Shown piece by piece: positions 48,011 through 56,739 of a stretch of 64,000 nt of DNA. Source of the stretch: Hyphomicrobiales bacterium (GTDB taxonomy: Bacteria; Pseudomonadota; Alphaproteobacteria; Rhizobiales; Rhizobiaceae); the NCBI GenBank assembly GCA_900466875.1, contig UBNQ01000023.1, forward strand, positions 248,001 through 312,000. The letters are read 5' to 3'. Both the position numbers and the translations under genes were made by a program. Each line of letters starts with the position of its first letter. The first letter of the stretch is position 1. The notes beneath the pieces were generated by a model, which saw only the letters and a list, made by a program, of their open reading frames with translations, was not told the DNA's origin and made no database searches.

Positions 48011-48878
48011 AAGTACGCTCGTCGAGCAGGCTTTTCGCAACCTTCAGGAAGGCAAAGCGCTCCATCGCGTTGCCTTCTCCCGAAATCCTGTCTCCACCTT
48101 CCAGCGACCAGCAGATCGAAAGACCTGCATGGGCAATTGCGTAGCGCAGGATTTTTTCTCTGTCGCAGCCGATGACCGGTGCAAAGAGGTCCAGCAGGCG
48201 GATGATCCGCGAAGGATCTATGATCTCGGCAAATGCGCCATCCGGGTTGCCGAAGACGTTGGCCACGTCATAGGCCGGATCACCGAAAAGCCCCTGCGGA
48301 TCGATGGCGAGCCATCCCCGTTCTGATCCACTGACGATATTCTCATGATGCAGATCGCCATGGAGCGGGCGAATGTCGATTTGGGATGAAAGCAATTCGT
48401 CTGCGATGGATGCACTATAGCCAAGGGCGGTCGAGAGATCGGGATTATCCTCGTTGGATGCGCGCTCGAACAGCGATTGGAAATGCCGTCTCAGCGGAAC
48501 GAGACTGTCCGGCGGAATGTCCATAGAGGTTGAGTGCAGTTCGCTCAGAACGGACAGGATGATGCTGTTGGCGGCGTCCTCGCCATGCTGAAGCCGATAA
48601 TCCTTCAGCAAGAGCGAACCGGCGTCTTCGAGCAGGCAGGCCGTTCCCTGGCGATCCAGAAGTCGCACGCTTCCGTGGCCCTTGCGCCAGTCGAGAAAGT
48701 CGATGCCGGAAAGCTCGTGCAGCCCGTCCGGCTTCAACTGTTTGGTGATCGCCTGTGAACCATCGCGGCGAAACGCGCGATGGACGTAGCTGGTGCGCGT
48801 ATCTGCGATCAGCTCGGCGGACTGGATGCCCCAACGCTCCACAATCTCTGCGGGGAGGGATGGGGCAAAACCCGTCAT
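48000..48878 (-). CDS. Aminoglycoside/hydroxyurea-kinase-like phosphotransferase
   Basis: A 292-residue protein kinase-fold enzyme of the APH(6)/Hur family. It has ITKQLKP for nucleotide binding, the catalytic HGDLHHEN loop and the metal site [18 protein letters not shown]. Family members phosphorylate streptomycin or hydroxyurea, but chromosomal copies in rhizobia are usually of unknown substrate. The gene is downstream of argC on the same strand, with stop and start sharing a base, so it is in the argC operon. Confidence 0.85.
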   Translation of the reverse strand: MTGFAPSLPAEIVERWGIQSAELIADTRTSYVHRAFRRDGSQAITKQLKPDGLHELSGIDFLDWRKGHGSVRLLDRQGTACLLEDAGSLLLKDYRLQHGEDAANSIILSVLSELHSTSMDIPPDSLVPLRRHFQSLFERASNEDNPDLSTALGYSASIADELLSSQIDIRPLHGDLHHENIVSGSERGWLAIDPQGLFGDPAYDVANVFGNPDGAFAEIIDPSRIIRLLDLFAPVIGCDREKILRYAIAHAGLSICWSLEGGDRISGEGNAMERFAFLKVAKSLLDERTFSF

Positions 48879-49810
48879 CAGGCCGACAGCATCAGGTCCA
48901 TGTTCTGCACGGCAGCGCCCGAAGCGCCCTTGCCCAGATTGTCGAGCAAGGCCACGAGGTTGACATGGGCACTGCCCGGTGTGCCGAACACGAAGAGCTT
49001 CATGCGGTCGGTATTGGCCAGTTCCTCCGCATCGACGCGGCCAAGCTTGGCGCTTTCTTCCAGCGGCACGACGGTGACGATATCCTGCCCGGCATAATGC
49101 GCGACAAGCGCTGCATGGATGCCTTCGATCGTCGCGCCATCCTTCAGATCGTCGAGGAAGAGCGGGACCTGCACGATCATGCCCTGTGCGAAGCGACCGA
49201 CGGAGGGCGAAAAGAGCGGTGCGCGATCGAGCAGGCCGTGGGTCTTTATCTCCGGCACGTGCTTGTGCTTAAGCGTCAGGCCATAGACGAAATTGTTGGC
49301 GGAAATCGCATCTTCGCGGGAAGAATCTTCCATCTGCGCAATCATCTGCTTGCCGCCGCCCGTATAACCGGAGACCGCATTGACCGAGACCGGATACCCG
49401 TCGGGCAGGATGCCGACGGCTCTGAGCGGCCGGATGACGCCGATCGCGCCAGTCGGGTAGCAGCCGGGATTTGCGACATGGCGCGCCGCCTTGATCTTGT
49501 CGGCCTGGGCCTTGTCCATCTCGGCAAAACCATAGGCCCAGTCGGGCGCGATCCGGTAGGCGGTCGAGGTGTCGATGATCCGTACGTTGTTGTTGCCGGA
49601 CAGCATGCCGACGGCTTCCTTGGAAGCGTCGTCGGGCAGGCAGAGGATGGCGATATCGGCGCTGTTGAGCAGGTCCTCGCGCATGGCGGCGTTGCGCCGC
49701 TCTGCTTCCGGGATCGACAGCAGTTCCACGTCGCGGCGGCCGGCCATGCGGGTGCGGATCTGCAGTCCCGTGGTGCCGTGTTCGCCATCGATGAAGATCT
49801 TCGCTGTCAT
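48878..49810 (-). CDS. argC: N-acetyl-gamma-glutamyl-phosphate reductase
   Basis: A 310-residue enzyme reducing N-acetylglutamyl phosphate in arginine synthesis. It is the short type 2 form: NAD(P) site [13 protein letters not shown] at the start and catalytic Cys117 in [12 protein letters not shown]. It is co-transcribed with the APH-like gene downstream. speB precedes it 73 bp upstream on the same strand, which links arginine synthesis and breakdown genes in one region. Confidence 0.95.
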   Translation of the reverse strand: MTAKIFIDGEHGTTGLQIRTRMAGRRDVELLSIPEAERRNAAMREDLLNSADIAILCLPDDASKEAVGMLSGNNNVRIIDTSTAYRIAPDWAYGFAEMDKAQADKIKAARHVANPGCYPTGAIGVIRPLRAVGILPDGYPVSVNAVSGYTGGGKQMIAQMEDSSREDAISANNFVYGLTLKHKHVPEIKTHGLLDRAPLFSPSVGRFAQGMIVQVPLFLDDLKDGATIEGIHAALVAHYAGQDIVTVVPLEESAKLGRVDAEELANTDRMKLFVFGTPGSAHVNLVALLDNLGKGASGAAVQNMDLMLSA

Positions 49811-49883
49811 TGACTTTGTCCTGTTAAATCAGTGCCTTGGATAAAGAGCCGGAATCACTTTGCCAGCCCGTTGAATCAGTTTG

Positions 49884-50834
49884 TTAAAGCCGGGCAAGAC
49901 GCTCAGCCTTGAGCCCGAGCATATACATTGCAACGGTTGCCCCGGCAATGGCGGTGATATCCGCATGATCATAGGCCGGCGCCACCTCCACCACGTCCGC
50001 GCCGCGGATGTCGAGACTGCCAAGCTTACGCAGCACGGACAGAATCTTCGCGCTCGATGGCCCGCCGGCGACCGGTGTGCCGGTGCCGGGCGCATAAGCC
50101 GGATCGAGGCAATCGATATCGAAGGTGAGGTAGACCGGCCGGTCGCCCACATGTGCGAGGATCGTATCGGCGATCTGTTGCGCCCCCATATCCTCCACCT
50201 CATAGCCATGCAGGATCCTTATGCCGAAATCCTCGGGCGCATGGGTGCGGATGCCGATCTGGATCGAATGTGCCGCATCGATCACCCCCTCGCGCACCGC
50301 ACGAGCGACGAACGAGCCGTGGTCGATCCGCTCGCCGTCGTCATCCCATGTATCCTGATGAGCGTCGAAATGGACCAGCGCAAGGGGGCCGTGCTTTTCG
50401 GCATGGGCCTTGAGCAATGGCCAGGTGATGAAATGATCGCCGCCGAGCGACAGCAGGAAGGCCCCGGATGCGATGATACCCGCTGCCGTCTCCTCGATCA
50501 GCCCCGGTGTCTTCTGGTGATTGCCGTAGTCGAGCAGCACGTCGCCGTAATCGACCACTGCCATGGCCTCGAACAGATCGCGTGAAAAAGGATATTGCGG
50601 ATCATTGTCGAAGATCGCGGACGCGCGGCGGATCGCCTGTGGCCCGAAACGGGCGCCGGGCCGGTTGGAGACGGCTGCATCGAAAGGGATGCCGAGCACG
50701 ACCGCATCAGCGCCATCGACATCCTTGGAATAACGCCGCCGCATGAAGGAGAGGGTGCCCGCATAGGTCGGGTCGGTCGCAGCGCCCCGCAGAGCTTTGG
50801 CCGTAAAGGCGTTGTCGATCGATCTGCTCGCCAT
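49884..50834 (-). CDS. speB: Agmatinase (ureohydrolase)
   Basis: A 316-residue enzyme hydrolysing agmatine to putrescine and urea. The manganese site is SLGGDHFITW (His134), VHFDAHQDTW (Asp157, His159, Asp161) and TFDIDCLDPAYAPGTGTP. Agmatinase is preferred over arginase by the last motif. It is preceded by a monooxygenase-like gene with an 8-bp gap, so the two form a probable operon. Confidence 0.9.
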   Translation of the reverse strand: MASRSIDNAFTAKALRGAATDPTYAGTLSFMRRRYSKDVDGADAVVLGIPFDAAVSNRPGARFGPQAIRRASAIFDNDPQYPFSRDLFEAMAVVDYGDVLLDYGNHQKTPGLIEETAAGIIASGAFLLSLGGDHFITWPLLKAHAEKHGPLALVHFDAHQDTWDDDGERIDHGSFVARAVREGVIDAAHSIQIGIRTHAPEDFGIRILHGYEVEDMGAQQIADTILAHVGDRPVYLTFDIDCLDPAYAPGTGTPVAGGPSSAKILSVLRKLGSLDIRGADVVEVAPAYDHADITAIAGATVAMYMLGLKAERLARL

Positions 50835-50842
50835 TCTCTATC

Positions 50843-51187
50843 CTATTTTTCGAACCCGTAGGCTCTCTCCACCCGTGCGATCCGCACCTGGTAATCCTCG
50901 TACCACCGCTCGCGCCCCAGTTTCTGGGCGGCTGCATGCGAAACCACGGCCTTCCATGCCCGGATGCTGTCCTCATCCGTCCAATAGGAATTGGTAATTC
51001 CGAATCCGTCAATGTCACGTGCGCTTTCAACGCCGAGAAATCCCGGTTGCTGGCTGGCAAGCTCCACCATGGCGTCGGCCATGTTGCCATACCCGTTGTC
51101 ACCCTCGGTGCGACAGGACGAGAAGGCGACGATATAATAGGGCGGGGCGGGCAGTCGGGCAAAAGACGTGGCCGGCAGGCTGGACAT
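50843..51187 (-). CDS. Antibiotic biosynthesis monooxygenase (ABM) domain protein
   Basis: A 114-residue protein with an ABM ferredoxin-like fold pattern: PPYYIVAFSSCR, MADAMVELASQQPGFLG, then GITNSYWTDEDSIRAW. I start at the ATG giving MSSLPATSFARL, after a GAGGAAAGAG site; the upstream frame has no homology. Such proteins act on quinones or haem, or are degraded enzymes. It lies just upstream of speB on the same strand. Confidence 0.8.
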   Translation of the reverse strand: MSSLPATSFARLPAPPYYIVAFSSCRTEGDNGYGNMADAMVELASQQPGFLGVESARDIDGFGITNSYWTDEDSIRAWKAVVSHAAAQKLGRERWYEDYQVRIARVERAYGFEK

Positions 51188-51455
51188 GGGAGTGCTCTTT
51201 CCTCGTTTCGCAATCCGCCATGTGGGCGATCCAAGCGTGATACGCAAATCTCAAATCTTGATCGATCGGCGAACTCGAAAAAGGCAGCCGGCGTCTACTG
51301 GCACCTGTATCGGAGCGAGATCTCGTGTCCGGTTATCAGGCAACCTCTTGGTTAGCGACCGATGAAGCCTAAAATGCGAAGTATTCCATTCAGGGACATT
51401 TAAAGGGAGGGGCGTATTCGGACAATCTGTCAGAAATTCGCGGGGGCGATTGATA

Positions 51456-52715
51456 ATGTTAGGGTTTTTGAAAATAAGCGCCACTTGCAGCAGGAAACTG
51501 GCACGCGACCGCACCGGCAATTTTGCCATCGCCACGGCCATCATGCTGCCGGTCATGATTCTTGCAGGCGGCGGTGCGGTTGATGCGTCTTCCGCCTATT
51601 TCGAGAGGAGCAGGATCCAGGGGCAGCTCGATGCGGCGGTGCTGGCTGCAGCCGGCGAAAGCGACAGCACCAAGCGCCTTGCCACCGCAGCAGGGTTCAT
51701 GCCCGCCAGATCGGGAAGTGCGGGTGAAAACCCTCTCATTGTCACCAATAACAGCGATGGCAGCGTAACCGGCACCTACACTTACGTGGCGCAAAACACG
51801 TTCCTCGGCATTGTTGGTCTCGACAGTTTCAAGCTGGTGGTCACGGCAACGGCGATGGCGACCGGCAAGTCCGGCGGCGGGGAAGGCAGTACGGGGAGCG
51901 CCTGCATCCACGTCCTTGCCAATATCTCGCAAGCCGTGCTGATCAATTCCGGCGCAAACGTGAAGTCCAGCAAATGCGGCGTGGACGTTCTTTCCGCCGC
52001 GAACCCTGCATTCATCATGAACGCCGGCGCCAAGATCGAGACGCCGCGCTTCTGCGTCAGGGGCACGAACTATATCAGGAACGGCGGAACCCTCACCAAC
52101 CTGCAGACCGGCTGTGCGGCTGCAGGCGACCCTTATGCGGGTGCCTTGCCGGAGCCGGTCTTGCCTTCGAAATGCGAGACATCCGGTGTGCCGTCGGGTA
52201 CGACCTTCACATTGAAGCCCGGCATGCATTGCGACGTGACGTTCAACGGCAGCCCGAAGATAACTTTCGCGCCCGGCCTGCACATCATCAAGGGGCGCAT
52301 GATCATCAATTCCGGCGCGACGGTGAATGCCGAGGGCGTGACATTCTACTTCCCGGACGTCAACAGTGAGATCCGGGCCAATGGCGGCCTGACGTTCAAT
52401 GCCTCGGCGCCTCTTTCAGGCATATACGGCGGAATCCTGATGTTCGAGGCAACCAGCAGCGCATCGAACAATTCGAACAAGCAGCAGTATGTCTTCAATG
52501 GGTCGGTAAGCGAGACGTTGGCCGGCATCATCTATCTGCCGAACCGTAACGTCACCTATAACTCGAAGACGAACCAGACCAGCCGTATCAACATGGTCGT
52601 CAATACGATGATCATGAACTCGTCCAACTGGAACATCGAGCCCTATCAGGGCGGTTCCTCATCCAGTCAGCCGGGGGCGGGCTCCGGTGCGAGCTCCGTC
52701 AGGCTGATGAACTGA
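51456..52715 (+). CDS. TadE/TadG-like pilus-assembly-related protein
   Basis: A 419-residue protein with a short cytosolic start, a single helix at about 18-42 (GNFAIATAIMLPVMILAGGG) typical of Tad/Flp pilus-related proteins, and a long extracytoplasmic region rich in Thr, Asn, Gly and repeating strand motifs (for example FNGSPKITFAPGLHIIKG and MIINSGATVNAEG) that look like a parallel beta-helix. Four or more Cys could form disulphides. The ATG is preceded by GGGGGCG; a TTG two codons earlier is weaker. No other tad genes are in the window. A terminator follows. Confidence 0.75.
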   Translation: MLGFLKISATCSRKLARDRTGNFAIATAIMLPVMILAGGGAVDASSAYFERSRIQGQLDAAVLAAAGESDSTKRLATAAGFMPARSGSAGENPLIVTNNSDGSVTGTYTYVAQNTFLGIVGLDSFKLVVTATAMATGKSGGGEGSTGSACIHVLANISQAVLINSGANVKSSKCGVDVLSAANPAFIMNAGAKIETPRFCVRGTNYIRNGGTLTNLQTGCAAAGDPYAGALPEPVLPSKCETSGVPSGTTFTLKPGMHCDVTFNGSPKITFAPGLHIIKGRMIINSGATVNAEGVTFYFPDVNSEIRANGGLTFNASAPLSGIYGGILMFEATSSASNNSNKQQYVFNGSVSETLAGIIYLPNRNVTYNSKTNQTSRINMVVNTMIMNSSNWNIEPYQGGSSSSQPGAGSGASSVRLMN

Positions 52716-52741
52716 TTGAACAATAACACCCCGCCGTTCCC

Positions 52742-52777
52742 AGCCGTCGCTTCCCGTAAAGGAAGGCGGCGGCTTTT
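52742..52777 (+). terminator. Terminator after the TadG-like gene
   Basis: AGCCGTCGCTTCC and GGAAGGCGGCGGCT form a stem with one bulge across a CGTAAA loop, followed by TTTTT. Confidence 0.75.
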
Positions 52778-52816
52778 TCGTTGCGACGAATTCCTGTCTT
52801 GCGAATGCCCAAAGAA

Positions 52817-52844
52817 AAAAGGCGGAGCCGAAGCCCCGCCTTTT
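52817..52844 (-). terminator. Intrinsic terminator of rplM-rpsI
   Basis: AAAAGGCGG and CCGCCTTTT pair across an AGCCGAAGC-type loop; on the minus strand the T-run comes from AAAAAA at 52815-52820. It is 25 bp past the rpsI stop. Confidence 0.85.
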
Positions 52845-52868
52845 CGAAAAGCATAAGTCCGAAAGCGA

Positions 52869-53336
52869 TTAACGCTTCGAGAACTGGAAGGAACGGCGAG
52901 CCTTGGCCTTACCGTACTTCTTACGTTCGACGACACGGCTGTCGCGGGTCAGGAAGCCACCCTTCTTCAGGACCGGACGCAGGCCCGGTTCGAAGTAGGT
53001 GAGGGCCTTGGAGACGCCGTGACGAACAGCGCCGGCCTGACCGGAAAGACCACCGCCGGTGACGGTTGCGATGATGTCGAACTGACCGGTGCGGGCAGCC
53101 GAAACCAGCGGCTGCTGCAGGATCATCTGCAGGACCGGGCGTGCGAAATACGCGGTGAAATCGCGGCCGTTGACAACGATCTTGCCAGAGCCAGCCTTGA
53201 CCCAGACGCGGGCGACGGCGTTCTTGCGCTTGCCGGTTGCGTAGGAGCGGCCCTGCGCATCGACCTTGCGGACGTGAACCGGTGCTGCCTGGCCTTCAGC
53301 CGGAGCGAGGTCCTTCAAAGAGGAAAGATCGGCCAT
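52869..53336 (-). CDS. rpsI: 30S ribosomal protein S9
   Basis: A 155-residue protein with the S9 core [18 protein letters not shown], the [16 protein letters not shown] loop and the C-terminal [17 protein letters not shown] tail that reaches the P-site tRNA. A 24-residue N-terminal extension before the core is usual in alphaproteobacteria. It is 2 bp downstream of rplM, one operon. Confidence 0.97.
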   Translation of the reverse strand: MADLSSLKDLAPAEGQAAPVHVRKVDAQGRSYATGKRKNAVARVWVKAGSGKIVVNGRDFTAYFARPVLQMILQQPLVSAARTGQFDIIATVTGGGLSGQAGAVRHGVSKALTYFEPGLRPVLKKGGFLTRDSRVVERKKYGKAKARRSFQFSKR

Positions 53337-53338
53337 TA

Positions 53339-53803
53339 TCAGGCGCTCCTTGTGTTCTTGCTGTTCAGCGAAGCCACGTCGAGAGCGACCGGCTGCTGTG
53401 CTTCATGAGGATGGTTCGAGCCGGCGTAGACGCGCAGGTTCTTCATCTGGCGACGTCCGAGCGGGCCGCGCGGGACCATGCGCTCGATTGCCTTCTCGAT
53501 AACGCGCTCCGGGAAGCGGCCTTCGATGATGGCGCGTGCCGTACGTTCCTTGATGCCGCCCGGGTAACCGGTGTGCCAGTAGTACTTCTTGTCGGTGTAC
53601 TTCTTGCCGGTCAGGACGCACTTTTCAGCGTTGATGATGATGACGTTGTCGCCATCGTCAACGTGCGGGGTGTAGGTAGCCTTGTGCTTGCCGCGCAGAC
53701 GGTTGGCAACGAGGGTGGCGAGGCGGCCGACAACGAGCCCTTCGGCGTCGATGATCACCCACTTCTTCTCCACCTCTGCAGGCTTCTGAACGAAGGTAGA
53801 CAT
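53339..53803 (-). CDS. rplM: 50S ribosomal protein L13
   Basis: A 154-residue protein starting [19 protein letters not shown]; the open frame runs 29 codons further upstream without homology. The L13 motifs [27 protein letters not shown] and [16 protein letters not shown] are present. It is first in the rplM-rpsI operon. A stable hairpin sits 20 nt before the start codon. Confidence 0.97.
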   Translation of the reverse strand: MSTFVQKPAEVEKKWVIIDAEGLVVGRLATLVANRLRGKHKATYTPHVDDGDNVIIINAEKCVLTGKKYTDKKYYWHTGYPGGIKERTARAIIEGRFPERVIEKAIERMVPRGPLGRRQMKNLRVYAGSNHPHEAQQPVALDVASLNSKNTRSA

Positions 53804-53822
53804 GGTTTTCTCTTTCGTTGAT

Positions 53823-53850
53823 CCCCGTGGCCGGAAACCGGTCGTCGGGG
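53823..53850 (-). promoter_or_regulatory. Hairpin in the rplM leader
   Basis: On the minus strand CCCCG and CGGGG enclose a second stem (ACCGG/CCGGC-type with G-U pair) and a TTT loop. It is 20 nt upstream of rplM ATG in the likely mRNA leader. Ribosomal protein operons are often controlled by their product binding such structures; a binder is not shown here. Confidence 0.5.
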
Positions 53851-54143
53851 CGTTTCTTGTTGCTTGTATTGGCAGCCTTTTCGGCGCCAAAAAGAATGCG
53901 GGCCCGTTAAGGTCCGCAATCTGGCGCGCTTATAACGTGATGAGCGAGAGCGGTCAACGTTGCCGATTTGTTGGAGTAAAAAATAAAATCAACAAAAACA
54001 ATAGGATATAGATGAGGTAATTTGATACCACAAAAATATCAAGCTTCAATGTCTGCTCTCTTCAACCGCCATTTCGGAGGAGGACGCACCAATCAGACAA
54101 TGCCGGTAAGAAATCCTTAAATTATGAGATACGCCTAATATGC

Positions 54144-54168
54144 CGGGAACAAAGCTGGAATGTTCCCG
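54144..54168. repeat. Perfect 8-bp inverted repeat in a long intergenic gap
   Basis: CGGGAACA and TGTTCCCG flank a 9-nt spacer. No T-run follows. Its spacing fits a regulator dimer site or a weak hairpin about 150 bp before the CoA-binding gene. Confidence 0.45.
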
Positions 54169-54318
54169 CAACAAAGGATGCAACTGTGGCATTGCACCTA
54201 TAGGTCGGTCCTCGCGACCATGTGAAGCGCTTCAGGATATTGGCGAGAACCGCCCCGAAAGACTACATGGGATCGACAGACGACCGAATGGGTAGGCGGA
54301 ATGCCGGGAGAGCCGAAT

Positions 54319-54747
54319 ATGGACCATGATCGCTATGAAGACGACTATATTGCCGGCATCCTGAAGGAGACCCGCGTGATCGCTCTGCTTGGAGCATCCC
54401 CCAAACCGGATCGACCCAGCTATGGCGTCATGCGTTTCCTGCTTGAGCGCGGTTACAAGGTCTATCCCGTCAATTCGGGACAGTCGGGCAAGGAAATTCT
54501 GGGCCGGACGACCTATGCCACGCTTGCCGACATTCCCGAACCTGTCGACCTGATCGACGTCTTTCGCGCACCCGAGCATCTGGACGGGATCGTCGACGAG
54601 GCTCTGGCTCTGGAAGCCCAGCCGGCCGCAATCTGGGGCCAGCTCGGTGTGCGCGATGACGCCGCCGCTGCAAAGGCCGAGGCAGCGGGCATCAAGGTTG
54701 TGATGAACCGCTGCCCGGCGATTGAATATCCCAGACTCGTTGGCTGA
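54319..54747 (+). CDS. CoA-binding domain protein (YccU-like)
   Basis: A 142-residue Rossmann-fold protein with VIALLGASPKPDRPSYGVM and the GKEILGRTTYATLADIPEP region of the succinyl-CoA-ligase-like CoA-binding family. The ATG at 54319 is preceded by GGGAGAG; an in-frame ATG six codons earlier has a poorer site. Its job in cells is not defined. The gene is convergent with the DUF6455 gene. Confidence 0.88.
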   Translation: MDHDRYEDDYIAGILKETRVIALLGASPKPDRPSYGVMRFLLERGYKVYPVNSGQSGKEILGRTTYATLADIPEPVDLIDVFRAPEHLDGIVDEALALEAQPAAIWGQLGVRDDAAAAKAEAAGIKVVMNRCPAIEYPRLVG

Positions 54748-54752
54748 CGGCG

Positions 54753-55181
54753 TCAGCCGAGCAGCAACTCGGGGTCGGCGCGCATCGTATTGAGATTTGC
54801 CGCATTACCGCAGTAGCCGGAAAATTCATGCCCGGCGACTTCGGTCTCCAGGTCATGGCGACACCGTGACTTGGATCTGCATTTGGTGCAGGTGAGCTGC
54901 ATTTCCCGGTATAGGGCCGGATGCAACAGTGCCACGTCGCCCTGATCGATGTTGAGTGCACGCATCATCTCGATCATTTCGTCAGAGGCGTGCGGCCCTG
55001 CCTTGACCAGTTGCAAAAGGTCATCCGGTGCGATTGCGCAATCCTTGGAAATCCGCCGGATGGTTTCCTCGTCCAGCATCGCGATCTCTTCGGCTTCCGC
55101 AGCCGCAGACCATGCTTCCGCGCACCAGCTGAGGAAACGCCGGGTAATGCTTGTATGCTCCTCGAATGCCATCCGTCCCAT
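54753..55181 (-). CDS. DUF6455 protein with four-cysteine motif
   Basis: A 142-residue protein started by an excellent AAAGGAGG site before ATG. It has the DUF6455 pattern: an N-terminal helical region, then a C-terminal part with Cys98, Cys101, Cys107 and Cys124 (CTKCRSKSRC, then GYCGNA), a spacing that suits a zinc or Fe-S site. Function is unknown. It is convergent with the CoA-binding gene and divergent from metY. Confidence 0.78.
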   Translation of the reverse strand: MGRMAFEEHTSITRRFLSWCAEAWSAAAEAEEIAMLDEETIRRISKDCAIAPDDLLQLVKAGPHASDEMIEMMRALNIDQGDVALLHPALYREMQLTCTKCRSKSRCRHDLETEVAGHEFSGYCGNAANLNTMRADPELLLG

Positions 55182-55298
55182 GACAACCTCCTTTGTTTTG
55201 AGAAAGATGCGCCGGGCGGAATTATATTCCTTGATCCCCGTCAACGTCCGCGCTTTGCTGCGACAAGATAAATCAAGTGACACTGTTGGGAGGGTATG

Positions 55299-56585
55299 AT
55301 GCCGCCGTTAAATCCGGGATTTTCCACGCTTGCCGTTCATGCCGGGGCGGCGCCTGATCCGACGACCGGGGCGCGGGCAACGCCGATCTACCAGACGACA
55401 TCTTTCGTCTTCAACGATGCCGACCATGCGGCAGCGCTTTTCGGCCTCCAGCAATTCGGCAACATCTATACGCGGATCATGAACCCGACCCAGGCCGTGC
55501 TGGAGGAGAGGGTGGCGGCGCTGGAAGGCGGGACCGCAGCGCTTGCCGTCGCATCCGGCCACGCGGCCCAGATGCTGATTTTCCATACCATCATGCAGCC
55601 CGGCGCGAATTTTGTCGCCGCCCGGCGTCTCTATGGCGGTTCGATCAATCAGTTCGGTCATGCCTTCAAGAATTTCGACTGGCATGTGCGCTGGGCCGAT
55701 ACCGATAATCCGGCAAGCTTCGAGGAGGCGATAGACGATCAGACCCGCGCGATCTTCATCGAAAGCCTCGCCAATCCGGGCGGGACTTTCGTCGATATCT
55801 CGGCGATTGCCGATATCGCGCACCGCCGCGGCCTGCCGCTGATCGTCGACAACACGATGGCAAGTCCCTATCTGCTGCGGCCGCTTGAGCACGGCGCCGA
55901 TATCGTCGTTCATTCGCTGACGAAATTCCTCGGCGGCCACGGCAATTCGATGGGCGGCATCCTGGTGGATGGCGGAACCTTCGACTGGTCGAAATCCGGT
56001 AAGTATCCAATGGTATCAGAGCCGCGGCCGGAATATGGCGGTATCGTCCTGCACGAGACCTTCGGCAATATCGCATTCGCGATCGCCGCCCGGGTGCTCG
56101 GCCTGAGAGACCTCGGACCGGCAATTTCCCCCTTCAACGCCTTCATGATCCAGACCGGCATCGAAACCCTGCCGCTCAGGATGCAGAAACATTGCGACAA
56201 TGCACTGGCCGTCGCGAAATGGCTGAAGCAGCATCCGAAAATCGCCTGGGTCAATTATGCCGGTCTGGAGGACAATCCCAACCATCTGCTGCAGCAGCAT
56301 TATTCACCGAAAGGGGCGGGGTCGGTCTTCACCTTCGGCATCGACGGCGGCTACGAGGCTGGCAAGAGCTTTGTCGAGGCACTGCAGCTCTTTTCGCATC
56401 TCGCCAATATCGGCGATACCCGCTCGCTCGTCATCCATCCGGCATCGACCACGCATCGTCAGTTGACCGAGGAGCAGCAGGTTGCAGCCGGCGCGGGGCC
56501 GGACGTCGTGCGCCTGTCGATCGGCATCGAGGATGCCGCCGATATCATCGCCGATATCGAACAAGCACTGGCGAAAGTCGGCTGA
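55299..56585 (+). CDS. metY: O-acetylhomoserine sulfhydrylase (PLP enzyme)
   Basis: A 428-residue Cys/Met-metabolism PLP enzyme forming homocysteine from O-acetylhomoserine and sulphide. The PLP lysine is Lys209 in HSLTKFLGGHG, and FGNIYTRIMNPTQ is typical of this subgroup. Two ATGs are adjacent; the second is 5 bp from GGAGG and is preferred. I looked for a SAM-II riboswitch, common before such genes in alphaproteobacteria, but see no clear one in the 117-bp leader. A close family member, O-succinylhomoserine sulfhydrylase, cannot be fully excluded. Confidence 0.9.
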   Translation: MPPLNPGFSTLAVHAGAAPDPTTGARATPIYQTTSFVFNDADHAAALFGLQQFGNIYTRIMNPTQAVLEERVAALEGGTAALAVASGHAAQMLIFHTIMQPGANFVAARRLYGGSINQFGHAFKNFDWHVRWADTDNPASFEEAIDDQTRAIFIESLANPGGTFVDISAIADIAHRRGLPLIVDNTMASPYLLRPLEHGADIVVHSLTKFLGGHGNSMGGILVDGGTFDWSKSGKYPMVSEPRPEYGGIVLHETFGNIAFAIAARVLGLRDLGPAISPFNAFMIQTGIETLPLRMQKHCDNALAVAKWLKQHPKIAWVNYAGLEDNPNHLLQQHYSPKGAGSVFTFGIDGGYEAGKSFVEALQLFSHLANIGDTRSLVIHPASTTHRQLTEEQQVAAGAGPDVVRLSIGIEDAADIIADIEQALAKVG

Positions 56586-56739
56586 GACTTTTATAGAGGC
56601 CGCTCATGTAATCATCCCGACATGGTCGGCCGCTATCGGCTGGCTGTGGCGGCGCTCGTTTGATGCGCTGCATTCGGGTTGGACTATAATAATCAGATAA
56701 GGGGTGGGGGCAGTGCGTCCGCCTCAATGGAGAATACCC

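Larger units (their letters stand above)
53804..54318. other. 515-bp gap between rplM and the CoA-binding gene
   Basis: The left end holds the rplM promoter and leader. No frame with a good start is seen; short frames near the right end lack homology. An 8-bp palindrome occurs at 54144 and an AT-rich part at 53980-54030. The right end should hold the promoter of the CoA-binding gene. Confidence 0.6.

Noticed and set aside
48000-48878. Acquired aminoglycoside resistance gene
   Set aside because: The gene is in an argC operon in core DNA with no mobile element, so it is more likely a housekeeping kinase of this fold.
55182-55295. Possible SAM-II riboswitch before the O-acetylhomoserine sulfhydrylase gene
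   Set aside because: The expected pseudoknot core is not seen, and the leader is too short and differently composed.
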